In this document: positions 52,511 to 62,000 of the stretch, in pieces
How positions within the stretch are numbered: the first letter of the stretch is position 1
How the letters are laid out: each line of letters starts with the position of its first letter
From: Candidatus Limosilactobacillus intestinigallinarum
GTDB taxonomy: Bacteria; Bacillota; Bacilli; Lactobacillales; Lactobacillaceae
Length of the DNA: 64,000 bases
Direction: 5' to 3'
NCBI GenBank assembly: GCA_019117285.1
Contig: DXAA01000003.1
Coordinates: 1-64,000 of the forward strand
Program-made: the position numbers and the translations under genes
The notes under the pieces: model-generated
What the model was told of the DNA's origin: nothing
Seen by the model: only the letters and a program-made list of their open reading frames with translations
The model's database searches: none

Positions 52511-52726
52511 ATGACTTTTAAGGTATACTACCAACCGGATAAAACTAAGCGGCCGGTCCGTGAAAATACTCAATCCCTGTACATCGAGGCTGATTCAGAA
52601 GCCGAAGCACTGCTGATGGTTGAGCACAACACCGATTACAGCATCGAGTACGTTGAACAGCTTGATGACAAGGCCCTCGCTTACGAAAAGCAAAATCCTA
52701 ACTTTAAGATTACGACATTTGATTAA
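52511..52726 (+). CDS. rpoY: RNA polymerase epsilon subunit
   Basis: The 71-residue protein MTFKVYYQPDKTKRPVREN..SLYIEA and closing NPNFKITTF is the RpoY/YkzG family that binds RNA polymerase in Firmicutes. AAGGAG precedes the ATG. The usual neighbour rnjA is not here; instead a lipid kinase follows a strong terminator. Confidence 0.93.
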   Translation: MTFKVYYQPDKTKRPVRENTQSLYIEADSEAEALLMVEHNTDYSIEYVEQLDDKALAYEKQNPNFKITTFD

Positions 52727-52735
52727 TGGCGTTGA

Positions 52736-52776
52736 TGGGGGTTGCGGCAACTCGTTTGCCGCAACCCTCTTTGTTT
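52736..52776 (+). terminator. Terminator of rpoY
   Basis: GGGTTGCGGCA...TGCCGCAACCC with CTCTTTG tail. Confidence 0.85.
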
Positions 52777-52807
52777 AATTTTAGCTTCAAACAAAGGAAG
52801 AACAGCA

Positions 52808-53749
52808 ATGCATTACTCAATCATCATTAACCCCCTGGCCGGTAACGGCGAGGCTAAGCACGCCTGGCAGGCCATCAAGGGGCAGCTTGATCAGGAAAAC
52901 ATCAGCTACCGCTACCAGCTGACCAAGGGAGCCGGAGATGCCGAATATTTTGCCAGTCGGATTCACCGGCAAAATGCGGACGAGCCATTGACGGTGATCG
53001 TCGTCGGTGGCGACGGGACCCTGCATGACGTGTTGAACGGCCTGATCAAGGCGGCCCCCAGTTACACCGCACAGCTCCCCCTGGCCTATATCCCCATCGG
53101 CATCAACAATGACTTTGCCAAGGGGTACGGAATCTCATTGGACCCCCTCAAGGCCCTCCAGCAGATTCTGACCGCTGACCATGCACAGCGCATCAACATC
53201 GGGCACTACCATGATGCCATCAAGGAGCAGGACCACTACTTCCTCAACAATCTGGGCATCGGCTTTGATGCCGCGGTCATCAGCCAGGCCAACGGGCGGC
53301 GCAAGCGCCGGCGGCCCCTCTCACGTTTCGGCTACCTCCGTCACGCCCTCAGTGTCCTCTACGACCTGCAGCCATTCAACCTGATGGTCCAGCGGCAGAG
53401 CAGCCGGGAATTCTTCAAGAAGGCCTACATCGTGATCGTGGCCAACCATCCATACATGAGTGGCCACTTGCAGGTCGCCCCGACCGCTAAGCTGACCGAG
53501 TCCTCACTGGACCTCGTCGTGGCCGAACGTAAAAACTGGCTGATCACCTTCTGGCAGGTTTGGCGGTTCATCCACGGCAAGCTGGCTGATTCCCATTTTG
53601 CCACCCACTACCATGGGCAGGACTTCCACTGCACGACCACCTCACTGGAATTCGGTCAGGTGGATGGTGAACAGATCGGCAACCAGTTCATGGACCTACT
53701 GATCTCTACCGCCAGCTACCCGTTCTATCAACAAGCACTAAACAATTAA
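52808..53749 (+). CDS. Diacylglycerol/lipid kinase (DagK/YegS family)
   Basis: The 313-residue kinase has the nucleotide loop VVGGDGTLHDVLNGL (about 66-80), IPIGINNDFAKG and the lipid-site LNNLGIGFDA. ATG 52808 follows AAGGAAG. Members phosphorylate diacylglycerol or related lipids to recycle them into membrane synthesis. Alternative: undecaprenol or sphingoid kinase. Confidence 0.9.
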   Translation: MHYSIIINPLAGNGEAKHAWQAIKGQLDQENISYRYQLTKGAGDAEYFASRIHRQNADEPLTVIVVGGDGTLHDVLNGLIKAAPSYTAQLPLAYIPIGINNDFAKGYGISLDPLKALQQILTADHAQRINIGHYHDAIKEQDHYFLNNLGIGFDAAVISQANGRRKRRRPLSRFGYLRHALSVLYDLQPFNLMVQRQSSREFFKKAYIVIVANHPYMSGHLQVAPTAKLTESSLDLVVAERKNWLITFWQVWRFIHGKLADSHFATHYHGQDFHCTTTSLEFGQVDGEQIGNQFMDLLISTASYPFYQQALNN

Positions 53750-53758
53750 GAAAATAAG

Positions 53759-53794
53759 CAAGGAAACGCGTCCTTAAAAGAACGTATTTTCTTG
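53759..53794. repeat. Imperfect palindrome after dagK, overlapping the ftsW-tail repeat
   Basis: CAAGGAAACGCGTCCT pairs with AGAACGTATTTTCTTG at 14 of 16 positions with a TAAA loop. Both arms resemble the last bases of ftsW. May act as a weak terminator. Confidence 0.5.
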
Positions 53795-53809
53795 CCTACT
53801 TTCAAAAAA
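53773..53809 (-). repeat. Second copy of the ftsW 3'-end sequence
   Basis: On the minus strand this reads FFESRQENTFF plus stop, mat­ching the FtsW C-terminus (41673-41709) with five transitions in 37 bases. Confidence 0.65.
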
Positions 53810-53843
53810 AGCATTTGGACTTCAAATCCAAATGCTTTTTTAT
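53807..53843 (-). terminator. Terminator of the small coiled-coil gene
   Basis: AAAAAAGCATTTGGA...TCCAAATGCTTTTTTT on the minus strand. Confidence 0.9.
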
Positions 53844-54049
53844 TAATCTTCAGATGCTTCCATTGCCTCGAGGATGATCTGCAGGTTACTGCACTCCTCA
53901 CGCAATGATTGCATCTCTTCACCGTTGGTTGGTTGGACGGTCACCGTCTGACCACTGTGGTCATCGACCGTCCCCTCATTCTGGCAGAGGGCGTCAAGCC
54001 GTGCCTGAGCCTGGTTCAATTCTTCTTCGATCTCATGTTTATTACTCAC
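53843..54049 (-). CDS. Small coiled-coil protein
   Basis: A 68-residue protein from GTG 54049 (GGGAG upstream): SNKHEIEEELNQAQARLDAL ... MQSLREECSNLQIILEAMEA. Two charged helices joined by a Thr/Gly-rich loop. Not recognised; its own terminator follows. Confidence 0.55.
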   Translation of the reverse strand: MSNKHEIEEELNQAQARLDALCQNEGTVDDHSGQTVTVQPTNGEEMQSLREECSNLQIILEAMEASED

Positions 54050-54189
54050 TTTAAACACTCCCAATTTTCAGTTAGTAAATATTTAAAGCAATCAACAAAT
54101 TGCATATAAACAAAATATCACGCTTGATCGAAAAAGTTAACCCCTGCGAAGTTACACTTCTGTTACTTTATGGTGAAAATTTTCTAATG

Positions 54190-55797
54190 TTATTTAACCG
54201 TTCCGGCAAAGCTGGGCTCGAAGTATGGACTGATCGTGTAGGAAGCCACGTTGGTCCCGGGCTTAGCCGCCGCAACGAACTGGTTGTTACCGGTGTAGAT
54301 AGCACAGTGGTAGGTTGACCCGTGCTGACCCCAGAAAAGGATGTCCCCGGCTTGGGCCTGACTAACGGCATGCTGGTTGACGCAACTCTCCAAAGCCACC
54401 GTGTTGTGTGGTAACTGCTTACCCTCGGCATGGGCATAGACGTAATCAACCAGACCAGAGCAATCCATCCCGTTCAGTGAAGAACCACCCCAAACGTAAG
54501 GAACGCTGTTGGAGTTGGCAATCTTAACTGCCAGGCTGACCACGGAACCGGAATTGAGGTTCTGACTGCCGTTACTTTGTGGTTGAGCAGAAACGGGGGT
54601 TGCGGCCTGACTCGTCTGGGCAGGAGCCTGACTGGCTGACTGTGGAGTGGCCGACTGGACAGCGCTAACCGGGGCCTGGGAAGTAGCCGACTGGACAGCG
54701 CTAACTGGCGCCTGGGAGGCAGCCGGTTGTGGCGTCGCAGAGGCACTCGTGGCCGTGGTCGTTACCGATGCATTCGTTGATACCGGTGCACTGGAAGCCG
54801 TGGCCACGGAGGTTGCCGTTGAAACTGGTGCGGCTGAGACGGCTCCGGTAGCCACCGCACTAGTCTGGCTGGTAGCAACCGGAGCCGCACTAGCACTACT
54901 GTTCGTGGCGGCAGCTAAGGCCATCCGATCAGTGGCACTGGCGCTAGCAACCGTGGTCGTCGCAGATGACGTGTTGGTAGACGTGGTGCTAGTAACATCG
55001 GTCGTACTATCAGCGGTGCTGGTGGCTGCTGTGTTGGTAGCAGTAGCCACGCTCGCTGGGTCACTGCTTGCTACCGTGGTGGTGTTCGTAGCCGTCTGAT
55101 CAGCGGTACTGGTTACCGCCGTGCTAGTCGCCGTGGCACTCGTGGCCGTGCTGGTAGCCTCTGCACTGGTGACGTTGGCCACACTAGCAGTCGCACTGAC
55201 CACCTGTTGTTGGTCGGCACTCGCCGATTGAACTGGCGTGGAAGTTGAGGTCTCAACCGGAGCCGCTTCTTGACTGGCTGCCGGGGCCACACTAGCAACC
55301 GGGGCCGCACTCGTCACAACCGCTTGGTTAGCAACCGGAGCGGTCGTGGTCGTCGTGACCGCCTGGCCATTGACAAACAGTTGTTGACCAATGTAGAGCT
55401 GGTCACTGGTTAAGCCGTTCCAGGCCATCAGGGTAGCCACGGAAACGTGGAAGTGTTGGGCAATTTTGCTTAAGGTATCACCAGGCTTGACGGTATAACG
55501 CCCGTTCTGGTCCACCTGCATGGTCGTGGTATCCTCACCAGGCAGGGTCAGCTGTTGGCCCGCATAGATCAGGTCAACACTGTCGCTGACCTTCTTAATG
55601 GCGTTGGCGTTAGCATTCTCCAGGGCAGCAACACTGGTTTGGTGCTGTTGAGCAATGTTCCAAACGGTGTCCCCGGCCTTAACAATAACGTGGTTAGCAC
55701 TAGCAACCTGGGTGGATACTGCCAATGCCCCTAAGGTTCCGATGGTCCCGGCCAGCACGTTGCGGACCGCTGAACGATGGTGTGATCGTTTTACCAT
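54190..55797 (-). CDS. Secreted LysM-NlpC/P60 peptidoglycan hydrolase
   Basis: The 535-residue protein has a signal peptide cut after VASA (~34), two LysM domains (about 36-86 and 100-143) that bind peptidoglycan, a ~270-residue Ala/Ser/Thr linker with repeats (SQAPVSAVQSAT), and a C-terminal NlpC/P60 endopeptidase with Cys446 (GMDCSGLVDY) and His497 (STYHCAIYTG). ATG 55797 follows GAAGGAAG. It cleaves stem peptides at daughter-cell separation. The long linker is a candidate for glycosylation. Confidence 0.95.
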   Translation of the reverse strand: MVKRSHHRSAVRNVLAGTIGTLGALAVSTQVASANHVIVKAGDTVWNIAQQHQTSVAALENANANAIKKVSDSVDLIYAGQQLTLPGEDTTTMQVDQNGRYTVKPGDTLSKIAQHFHVSVATLMAWNGLTSDQLYIGQQLFVNGQAVTTTTTAPVANQAVVTSAAPVASVAPAASQEAAPVETSTSTPVQSASADQQQVVSATASVANVTSAEATSTATSATATSTAVTSTADQTATNTTTVASSDPASVATATNTAATSTADSTTDVTSTTSTNTSSATTTVASASATDRMALAAATNSSASAAPVATSQTSAVATGAVSAAPVSTATSVATASSAPVSTNASVTTTATSASATPQPAASQAPVSAVQSATSQAPVSAVQSATPQSASQAPAQTSQAATPVSAQPQSNGSQNLNSGSVVSLAVKIANSNSVPYVWGGSSLNGMDCSGLVDYVYAHAEGKQLPHNTVALESCVNQHAVSQAQAGDILFWGQHGSTYHCAIYTGNNQFVAAAKPGTNVASYTISPYFEPSFAGTVK

Positions 55798-55911
55798 AAG
55801 CAAAACTTCCTTCCTAAGAATGATTTTATACAAAAATTAATATTTTAGTTAAACATACAATGTTAACTGTACCATTATTTTCCCCATTAGTATAGCGAAC
55901 ACCTGGTTTAT

Positions 55912-57240
55912 TTATGCATCAGCCAGGTGGCTAAACACCCGCCGATAATCAGCTGCCGTCACCATTCCGGCTGTTGTCCGCTGCTGTCGAACTAGCTTGC
56001 GCATGGTCGAACGATCGGCTAAGGCCACTTGCACCCGGTGAATCAGCCTCTGATCCTCTTCTTTTGGAAATACATTTTCTGGAGTGACGTATTGGGGTTG
56101 GTGAAGGGTTGCCGTAAATCCCATAATCAGCATATTCTGCTCAAAGGCCTGCCGGACAACCCCGAGAACCTCATCCCCAGCGTTGATATCCAGCAGGATG
56201 TCGTCATTTGCCAGGGCGGCTTTAATCTGGGCAGGGCTAGCGTTGGGCGTGAGGGCCACGTTGGCGAAGCGGCGAACGGCCAACAACTTAGCCGACATGG
56301 CCGTCATCGCCATGATGTCAAAGTGCACATCTGGTAAGGCATCGAGAATTGACGGCAGTTGTTCAACCTGATCGGAATTCGTTACGATCAACACCCGCGG
56401 TCGGCACTGGTTCTCCCGGATGGTCGGGTAGATCAGCCCCAGGTAGGCAAAGTCAACCTGGTCACTGGTCAGCTGGGGAGAATACTGTTGCCAATCTTGG
56501 TAACGCTGGAAAATAATGTGCTTCGTCCGGGTCGGTTTATTCATCAAGGCCTGCATATTGGCTGGCAGGCCGCCCGTCAGTGGTTCTTGCCAAAACAGGG
56601 TGTCCGCCCCACGATCAGTAAGGCTCATCGATAGTTGGTAGGGCTCATTCAGGGTGTTATAGAGCACCCGATCAAGTCGATACCGCTGCCTGGCAAGATA
56701 GAAATGCCAAAAGTCATTCCGGCAGTTAAAACAGTAGCGTTGTCCATCGACATCCAAGATCAGGCTGCCAGTAATTAGGTTCTGGAAGGCATATTGGTGG
56801 CCAGTGGCGGTGAAGTACTTCTTCAGGACCGGCTGGCCATGGTCATAGATGGTCTGCGCGCAGCGATAGCCATATTGATTGTAGTGGTCAACCCATTGAA
56901 AGCCGCCGGCGGAGTCAAGCCACTGAACCGCCTTGACGAGGCGCCGGTTGTCGCGGTGAAGGTATTCGATGTTGGCCCGTTTAACACTCTCCTGATAGAT
57001 CCCAGCAGCGTTCTGATCACCAACAATCCGCCAAAAACGCGGCACCGGCAGACGGTCAAAATACATTCCCGGACGACCCTGGTCAAAGTGGCCAAAGGTC
57101 TGCTGGGGTGAAGCCACTTCCGGCGGCAAGAAGCCGTCATCATTCATCACAACGGTGGGCAGTTCAATGCCTGCGGTCTGTTGGGAATGCCAGAGATCCG
57201 CCGACCGCTGATCAAATCGTTCAAATAAGTTAATCATCAT
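55912..57240 (-). CDS. gtfB: Accessory Sec glycosylation chaperone/transferase subunit GtfB
   Basis: The 442-residue protein resembles GtfB of accessory-Sec loci: INLFERFDQRSADLWHSQQT at the N-terminus, PTVVMNDDGFLPPEV, the middle DDRL-type strands and a C-terminal GT-B-like half (RPRVLIVTNSDQVEQLPSIL, INAGDEVLGVVRQAFEQ). GtfB binds the Ser-rich adhesin and activates GtfA as a complex. Start overlaps the gtfA stop (ATGATGATTAA). Intact here although gtfA is broken. Confidence 0.85.
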   Translation of the reverse strand: MMINLFERFDQRSADLWHSQQTAGIELPTVVMNDDGFLPPEVASPQQTFGHFDQGRPGMYFDRLPVPRFWRIVGDQNAAGIYQESVKRANIEYLHRDNRRLVKAVQWLDSAGGFQWVDHYNQYGYRCAQTIYDHGQPVLKKYFTATGHQYAFQNLITGSLILDVDGQRYCFNCRNDFWHFYLARQRYRLDRVLYNTLNEPYQLSMSLTDRGADTLFWQEPLTGGLPANMQALMNKPTRTKHIIFQRYQDWQQYSPQLTSDQVDFAYLGLIYPTIRENQCRPRVLIVTNSDQVEQLPSILDALPDVHFDIMAMTAMSAKLLAVRRFANVALTPNASPAQIKAALANDDILLDINAGDEVLGVVRQAFEQNMLIMGFTATLHQPQYVTPENVFPKEEDQRLIHRVQVALADRSTMRKLVRQQRTTAGMVTAADYRRVFSHLADA

Positions 57241-58736
57241 CCAACCCTCCTAAGAATTGCTGCCATTGCCGGGCGACATTTTGGTCCAGATAAGGGGTCG
57301 CCAACTGGTAGGAATGCTGCCTAAAAGCCGCTAGTGAGTCCCGCTGGAAGAGCCGAATAATTCCCTGCGCCAGTTTTTGGACTTTCTCCTGGGCCGACCA
57401 TGTCGCGGTGTACGGAATCAGATAGCCATTCTGACCATCATCAACCAGCGTCTGGTTCCCATATGGCACATCGAAGCCCACGACTGGCAGGCCAGAACCG
57501 ATTGCTTCCAGCAGGCTGAGGCCAAATCCCTCCCCCGTCGAGGCCGACGCGTAGGCGGCGTACATGGTGTAGACCGTCGTCAAGTCCTGCTGGCCCTTCA
57601 AGTGAATATAATCGCTCGCCCCCGCCGCTTCAATCTGACTAGCGAGCTTGGCTTGCCCAGCTCCCTCACCATAGATATCAAGCGTGAGCCCGTCGCGCTA
57701 ACACCACCGCCTGGATCAGCCAGTCCAGGTGTTTTTCCGGTGCCAACCGGGAAGCGGTAATCAGGGAAAACGGGCGCCGGGACCCCCGCGGATGGCGAAG
57801 CGTCGCCAGACTCCCTACGGGGATGACCGCTGTCTGGGGCCGACAATGGTCAAATTCCAGCTGTTGGGTGACAAATCGTGATCGTTGCTGGTCCGTTGAA
57901 AAGAGAAAGCAGTCGATCGCGGCGGAATGATTAAACTGATAGTCATAGTATTCGTTCCAGAGGATGTTGCCATCATCGGTCGGCACATAGTGGTCGGCAT
58001 GGATCGGGACCACCAGCTTAGCCGGCCCGTGGTTTTCCAGGATCAGCTCACCATTTGCCAGCTGCTGGTCCTCATCCAGGCGATCCATCATGATCACGTC
58101 ACCCTTTTGAAAACGCAGCCGCCGGAGCATCTCCCGATAGAGGTCATCCTTAGAGCAAACCACCTGATGGTCACTAAATTCAAAGCTCTCCCGGCCATTA
58201 TTGAAGTGCTGGGTATAGGCCCGGCTACCGTCCTCATTGTAGAAGTCACGAGCAACAATGTAGTTCTGGTCTTTTCGGCCGTAATAGTACGTACTAGCGT
58301 AGCGGACGTACGAATAGGAATCATCCTGGATTAGCTTTCCTTGGTGAAAGTACAGCACCCGATCGATGGTCCCCTGCTGGCGGTCTACCACCCGCGCCTC
58401 GGCGGTCAGCTGGCCGGCAGTGTACTGGACCCGCTGGCCGTCATCCAATACCGTCTTGGTAAAGCCCGGGGCGAGACGACGTTCAAACTGCCCCAGGCGG
58501 TAAGTGGTCGGCGCAATTTTGACGTCAGTAAAGAAATTGTACAGCCAAATCACCTGGTCATCCGTCAGGCCAAGGTGACTGGTCAGGGTTTCCAAATTAT
58601 TGGCTAGTAAAATATTGGAAAAGATAAACTTGGCGGGGATCCCCAACCGTTGCAGAATTTTGGCTCGGTATGCCTGAGCATATTCAATGCCGCTATTCGA
58701 CCAACCGATCCCTAGGTTGATGTTATAAACTGTCAT
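57230..58736 (-). pseudogene. gtfA: O-GlcNAc transferase GtfA of the accessory-Sec pathway, frameshifted
   Basis: Fragment 1 (58736-57678) begins MTVYNINLGIGWSNSGIEYA, the hallmark GtfA start, runs through FSLITASRLAPEKHLDWLIQ and ends in a wrong-frame AHA stop (57678-57680). From 57685 another frame continues TLDIYGEG, then YASASTGEGFGLSLLEAIGS and closes at 57230. Together they would make the normal ~500-residue protein. A short deletion near 57680-57700 removed a few codons and the frame. GtfA adds the first sugar to Ser/Thr of the adhesin, so priming glycosylation should fail. Confidence 0.85.
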
Positions 58737-58751
58737 TTTATCCTCCTCACT

Positions 58752-58808
58752 GTGAATTGCTCGGCGATCAATGACCGAGCTTCTGGAAATGCAAAGTAAT
58801 ATTTAGGA
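58752..58808 (-). mobile_element. Orphan right end of a TnpB-type (IS1341-like) element
   Basis: It matches the right end of the element at 40251-40310: on the minus strand AGAAGCTCGGTCATTGAT, hairpin GCTCGG/CCGAGC (58759-58764/58775-58780) and CAATTCAC terminus, with an aligned TATTTAGGA block further in. No tnpB is attached. The terminus abuts AGTGAGGAGG, the gtfA ribosome-binding site. Confidence 0.7.
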
Positions 58809-58810
58809 CA

Positions 58811-58847
58811 AAAAGAAAGGCCACCGCCAAAATGACGATGGTCCTTC
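58811..58847 (-). terminator. Terminator of the adhesin gene
   Basis: AAGG-CCA-CG...CG-TGG-CCTTTCTTTTT on the minus strand, between the adhesin and the orphan transposon end. Confidence 0.65.
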
Positions 58848-58967
58848 CCCCTTGGCGCCAACAAACCTGATTAATATGTTTTCAAAAGGTAATTTTTATC
58901 TGAATACACGTAATTTAGGGGGTTACATAATTCAGTATCAGGATCTATTTTTGCCAAGTTATTTTAT

Positions 58968-59045
58968 TTATTCATGACGTTTCTTTGCAGCACCGAGCAA
59001 ACTCAGCGTAGCCAGAGCACTCAGACCACCGAGGGCGACAGCTTA
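58968..59045 (-). pseudogene. Detached cell-wall anchor (membrane helix and charged tail) of the adhesin
   Basis: Directly behind the TAA at 59043-59045 the same frame reads AVALGGLSALATLSLLGAA then KKRHE and a second stop at 58968-58970. This is the hydrophobic helix and positively charged tail that should follow LPQTG. One codon change (for example AAA to TAA) would join them to the adhesin. Confidence 0.9.
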
Positions 59046-62000
59046 GGCGGCGTCGTCATTACCAGTCTGTGGCAAGGTGCTGTTGCTGCCGGCGGCGTTG
59101 GTGGTAGTGCCGTTATTAACGGCCCGGCTACCAGTCGTCACTACCTGGCCGCTGTGGCCATTGCCACCGGTGTAGCTAGCAGTTGCCAGTCCACCTGGGG
59201 TGCCGGCCGTTTCAGCGCCGTAACCAGTAGTGGTAGGGCCACCATTGTTAAGGTCGGCGTTGTTGCCAGTGAAGTCTTGATCGCTATTGGTCATGCCATT
59301 ATCGCCTCCGTTAGCAATTCCACTATTATCAGTGGAACCACCGTTACCGTTGCTACCCTTGCTGTTACCGGCGTTGTCGGTGTTCTTCGTGTACGTTACG
59401 TAGGTATCAGTTCCAGGGTTGGTTGGAGTTGCCTGGTCGGTCGTGGCCGTGTAACCAGGAATCGTTGGCAGCTGTGGACTCAGCGCCTTGGTTGGATCGT
59501 TTGGATCATTCCGGTAGGTCGGCGTCGTGGCCCCAGTGATTGGCTTGCCATTGGCATCGACCGGGATTACCCGACCGAGTTTGTGATATTCGACCGTGTT
59601 CTCAATGTTTTGTTGAACAGCCGGTTGGCCAGCGATGGTCTTCTGCGTAGCGTAGTAGCCATCGACAACCGGAACCTTAACGTCCTGGTAACGCTTGATG
59701 TCAGGCATCCAGGCGGCGTCAGGATTCAGTACTTGGCCAGTGACCTTATCAACCTTTACCGTCCGTGTCCAGTTAGAGGTCTGAACATTATCGTCCGCGA
59801 TCTTATTACCGTTTGGATCAGTGAAGTGAACCGTAGCGGTGTAGGACTTGCTGTAGGTGTCCTTAGCTGGCCACTTAGCACCATTTGGATCGGCCGGATT
59901 GATCGGTGTCCCAGCCTGGTGCTGGTCGTTTGGCCCGTATTCCGCGGTCCCGTGCTTAACCGTGATCGTGTAACTATTCTTGTTAGGGTCACTGTTAAAG
60001 GTCGTATCGTTTGGAATATTGTTCTTGACGATCACGTAACCCTGGTCTTCTAGCGTCTTTTCGTCGGTCGTCGGGTCATAACCAAGCTTGGTGCCTGGCT
60101 TACCATTAACCGTGACGGTCTTAACTGGTTGGCCACCATTGTCTTGATCCGTGTAGGTAATGGTGATTGTGGTCTGGCCGTCATTAGGCGTTACCTGACT
60201 ACCTTGACTCTGTTGTGAGTTGGAACCTTGGCTGCCTTGGCTTTGTTGCGAGTTCGAACCTTGTAAGCCTTGGCTGGTTTGACTCTGCTGTGAGTTAGAA
60301 CCCTGACTGCCTTGGCTTTGCTGGGAGTTAGAACCCTGACTGCCTTGGCTTTGTTGTGAGTTGGAACCCTGACTGCCTTGGCTTTGTTGTGAGTTGGAAC
60401 CCTGGCTACCTTGGCTTTGCTGTGAACCTTGGCTACCTTGACTCTGCTGTGAGTTAGAGCCTTGACTGCCTTGACTTTGTTGCGAGTTGGAACCTTGGCT
60501 GCCTTGGCTTTGTTGCGAGTTGGAGCCTTGGGAGCCTTGGCTTTGCTGGGAGTTAGAACCCTGACTGCCTTGGCTTTGTTGTGAGTTGGAGCCTTGGCTG
60601 CCCTGGCTCTGCTGGGAGTTTGAACCTTGACTGCCTTGGCTTTGTTGTGAGTTTGAACCTTGGGAGCCCTGACTCTGTTGCGAGTTCGATCCTTGGCTGC
60701 CCTGACTCTGTTGTGAGTTTGAACCTTGACTGGTTTGACTCTGCTGTGAGTTCGAGCCTTGGCTGCCCTGACTCTGTTGCGAGTTGGAGCCTTGGCTGCC
60801 TTGACTCTGTTGTGAGTTAGAACCCTGGCTGCCTTGACTCTGCTGTGAGTTTGAACCTTGACTGCTTTGGCTTTGTTGTGAGTTGGAGCCTTGGCTGCCC
60901 TGACTCTGCTGGGAGTTAGAACCCTGACTACCTTGACTCTGTTGTGAGTTAGAACCCTGGCTGCCTTGACTCTGTTGTGAGTTAGAACCCTGACTGCCTT
61001 GGCTTTGTTGCGAGTTCGAGCCTTGGCTGCCTTGACTCTGTTGTGAGTTGGAGCCTTGTGAACCTTGACTCTGTTGTGAGTTGGAGTCTTGTGAACCTTG
61101 ACTCTGTTGTGAATTGGAGCCTTGGGAGCCTTGGCTTTGTTGCGAGTTGGAGCCTTGTGAGCCTTGACTTTGTTGCGAGTTGGAACCTTGGCTGCCTTGG
61201 CTTTGCTGTGAGTTGGAGCCTTGGGAGCCTTGGCTTTGCTGGGAGTTAGAACCCTGACTGCCTTGGCTTTGTTGTGAGTTGGAACCTTGGGAGCCCTGAC
61301 TCTGTTGCGAGTTCGATCCTTGGCTGCCCTGACTCTGTTGTGAGTTTGAACCTTGACTGGTTTGACTCTGCTGGGAGTTTGAACCTTGGGAGCCTTGGCT
61401 CTGCTGGGAGTTAGAACCCTGACTACCTTGGCTCTGTTGTGAGTTTGAACCTTGGCTGCCCTGACTCTGCTGGGAGTTTGATCCTTGGCTGCTCTGACTC
61501 TGTTGTGAATTAGAACCCTGGCTACCTTGTGAACCTTGGCTATTGCTCAACAGGATCGTGTAGTTCTGTTGCGTGTAGACATCATGATCGAACATCTGTG
61601 GTGCCTTGGTATCGAAGTCATCCGAGATGACCCGGTAACCTTGGGCTCCTAAGACAACCAGTTCACCCTTGGTACTGTAAGCAATCGGGCTATTGGATTC
61701 GCCATAGATTGGACCAGAGGTCGCCAGTTGCTTACCAGTGTTGGCATCAACATAGGAGATCACGGCAACCTGTTCGTTCGTGTAACGAACATCGGTGTTC
61801 TGAATCGGGTCAGTTGGGGTGACGGTCGTGGATTGACCATCGGCTGGCCGGTATCCAGGAACTGCTGGAATTGCCTCGTTTGGTACCACCTTAGTCGGGT
61901 CGGTTGGATCCGTTGGGTACTGTGGTGTGGCGGCACCCTTGATTGGGTTACCGTGCTGGTCAACTGGCACAATCTTGCCCGTCGGCTGGTAGACAACCGT

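Noticed and set aside
54168..54449. Extra frames inside the NlpC/P60 gene
   Set aside because: Out-of-frame readings of the same strand with Met/Ser/Thr bias.
58974..60053. Long plus-strand frame (~359 aa) opposite the adhesin
   Set aside because: It is antisense to the adhesin, has no ribosome-binding site, and its Val/Gly/Ile-rich text is the shadow of Asn/Thr/Asp-rich codons.
60200..61550. CRISPR-like array
   Set aside because: The 33-bp units are contiguous and coding in frame, with no distinct spacers and no cas genes.
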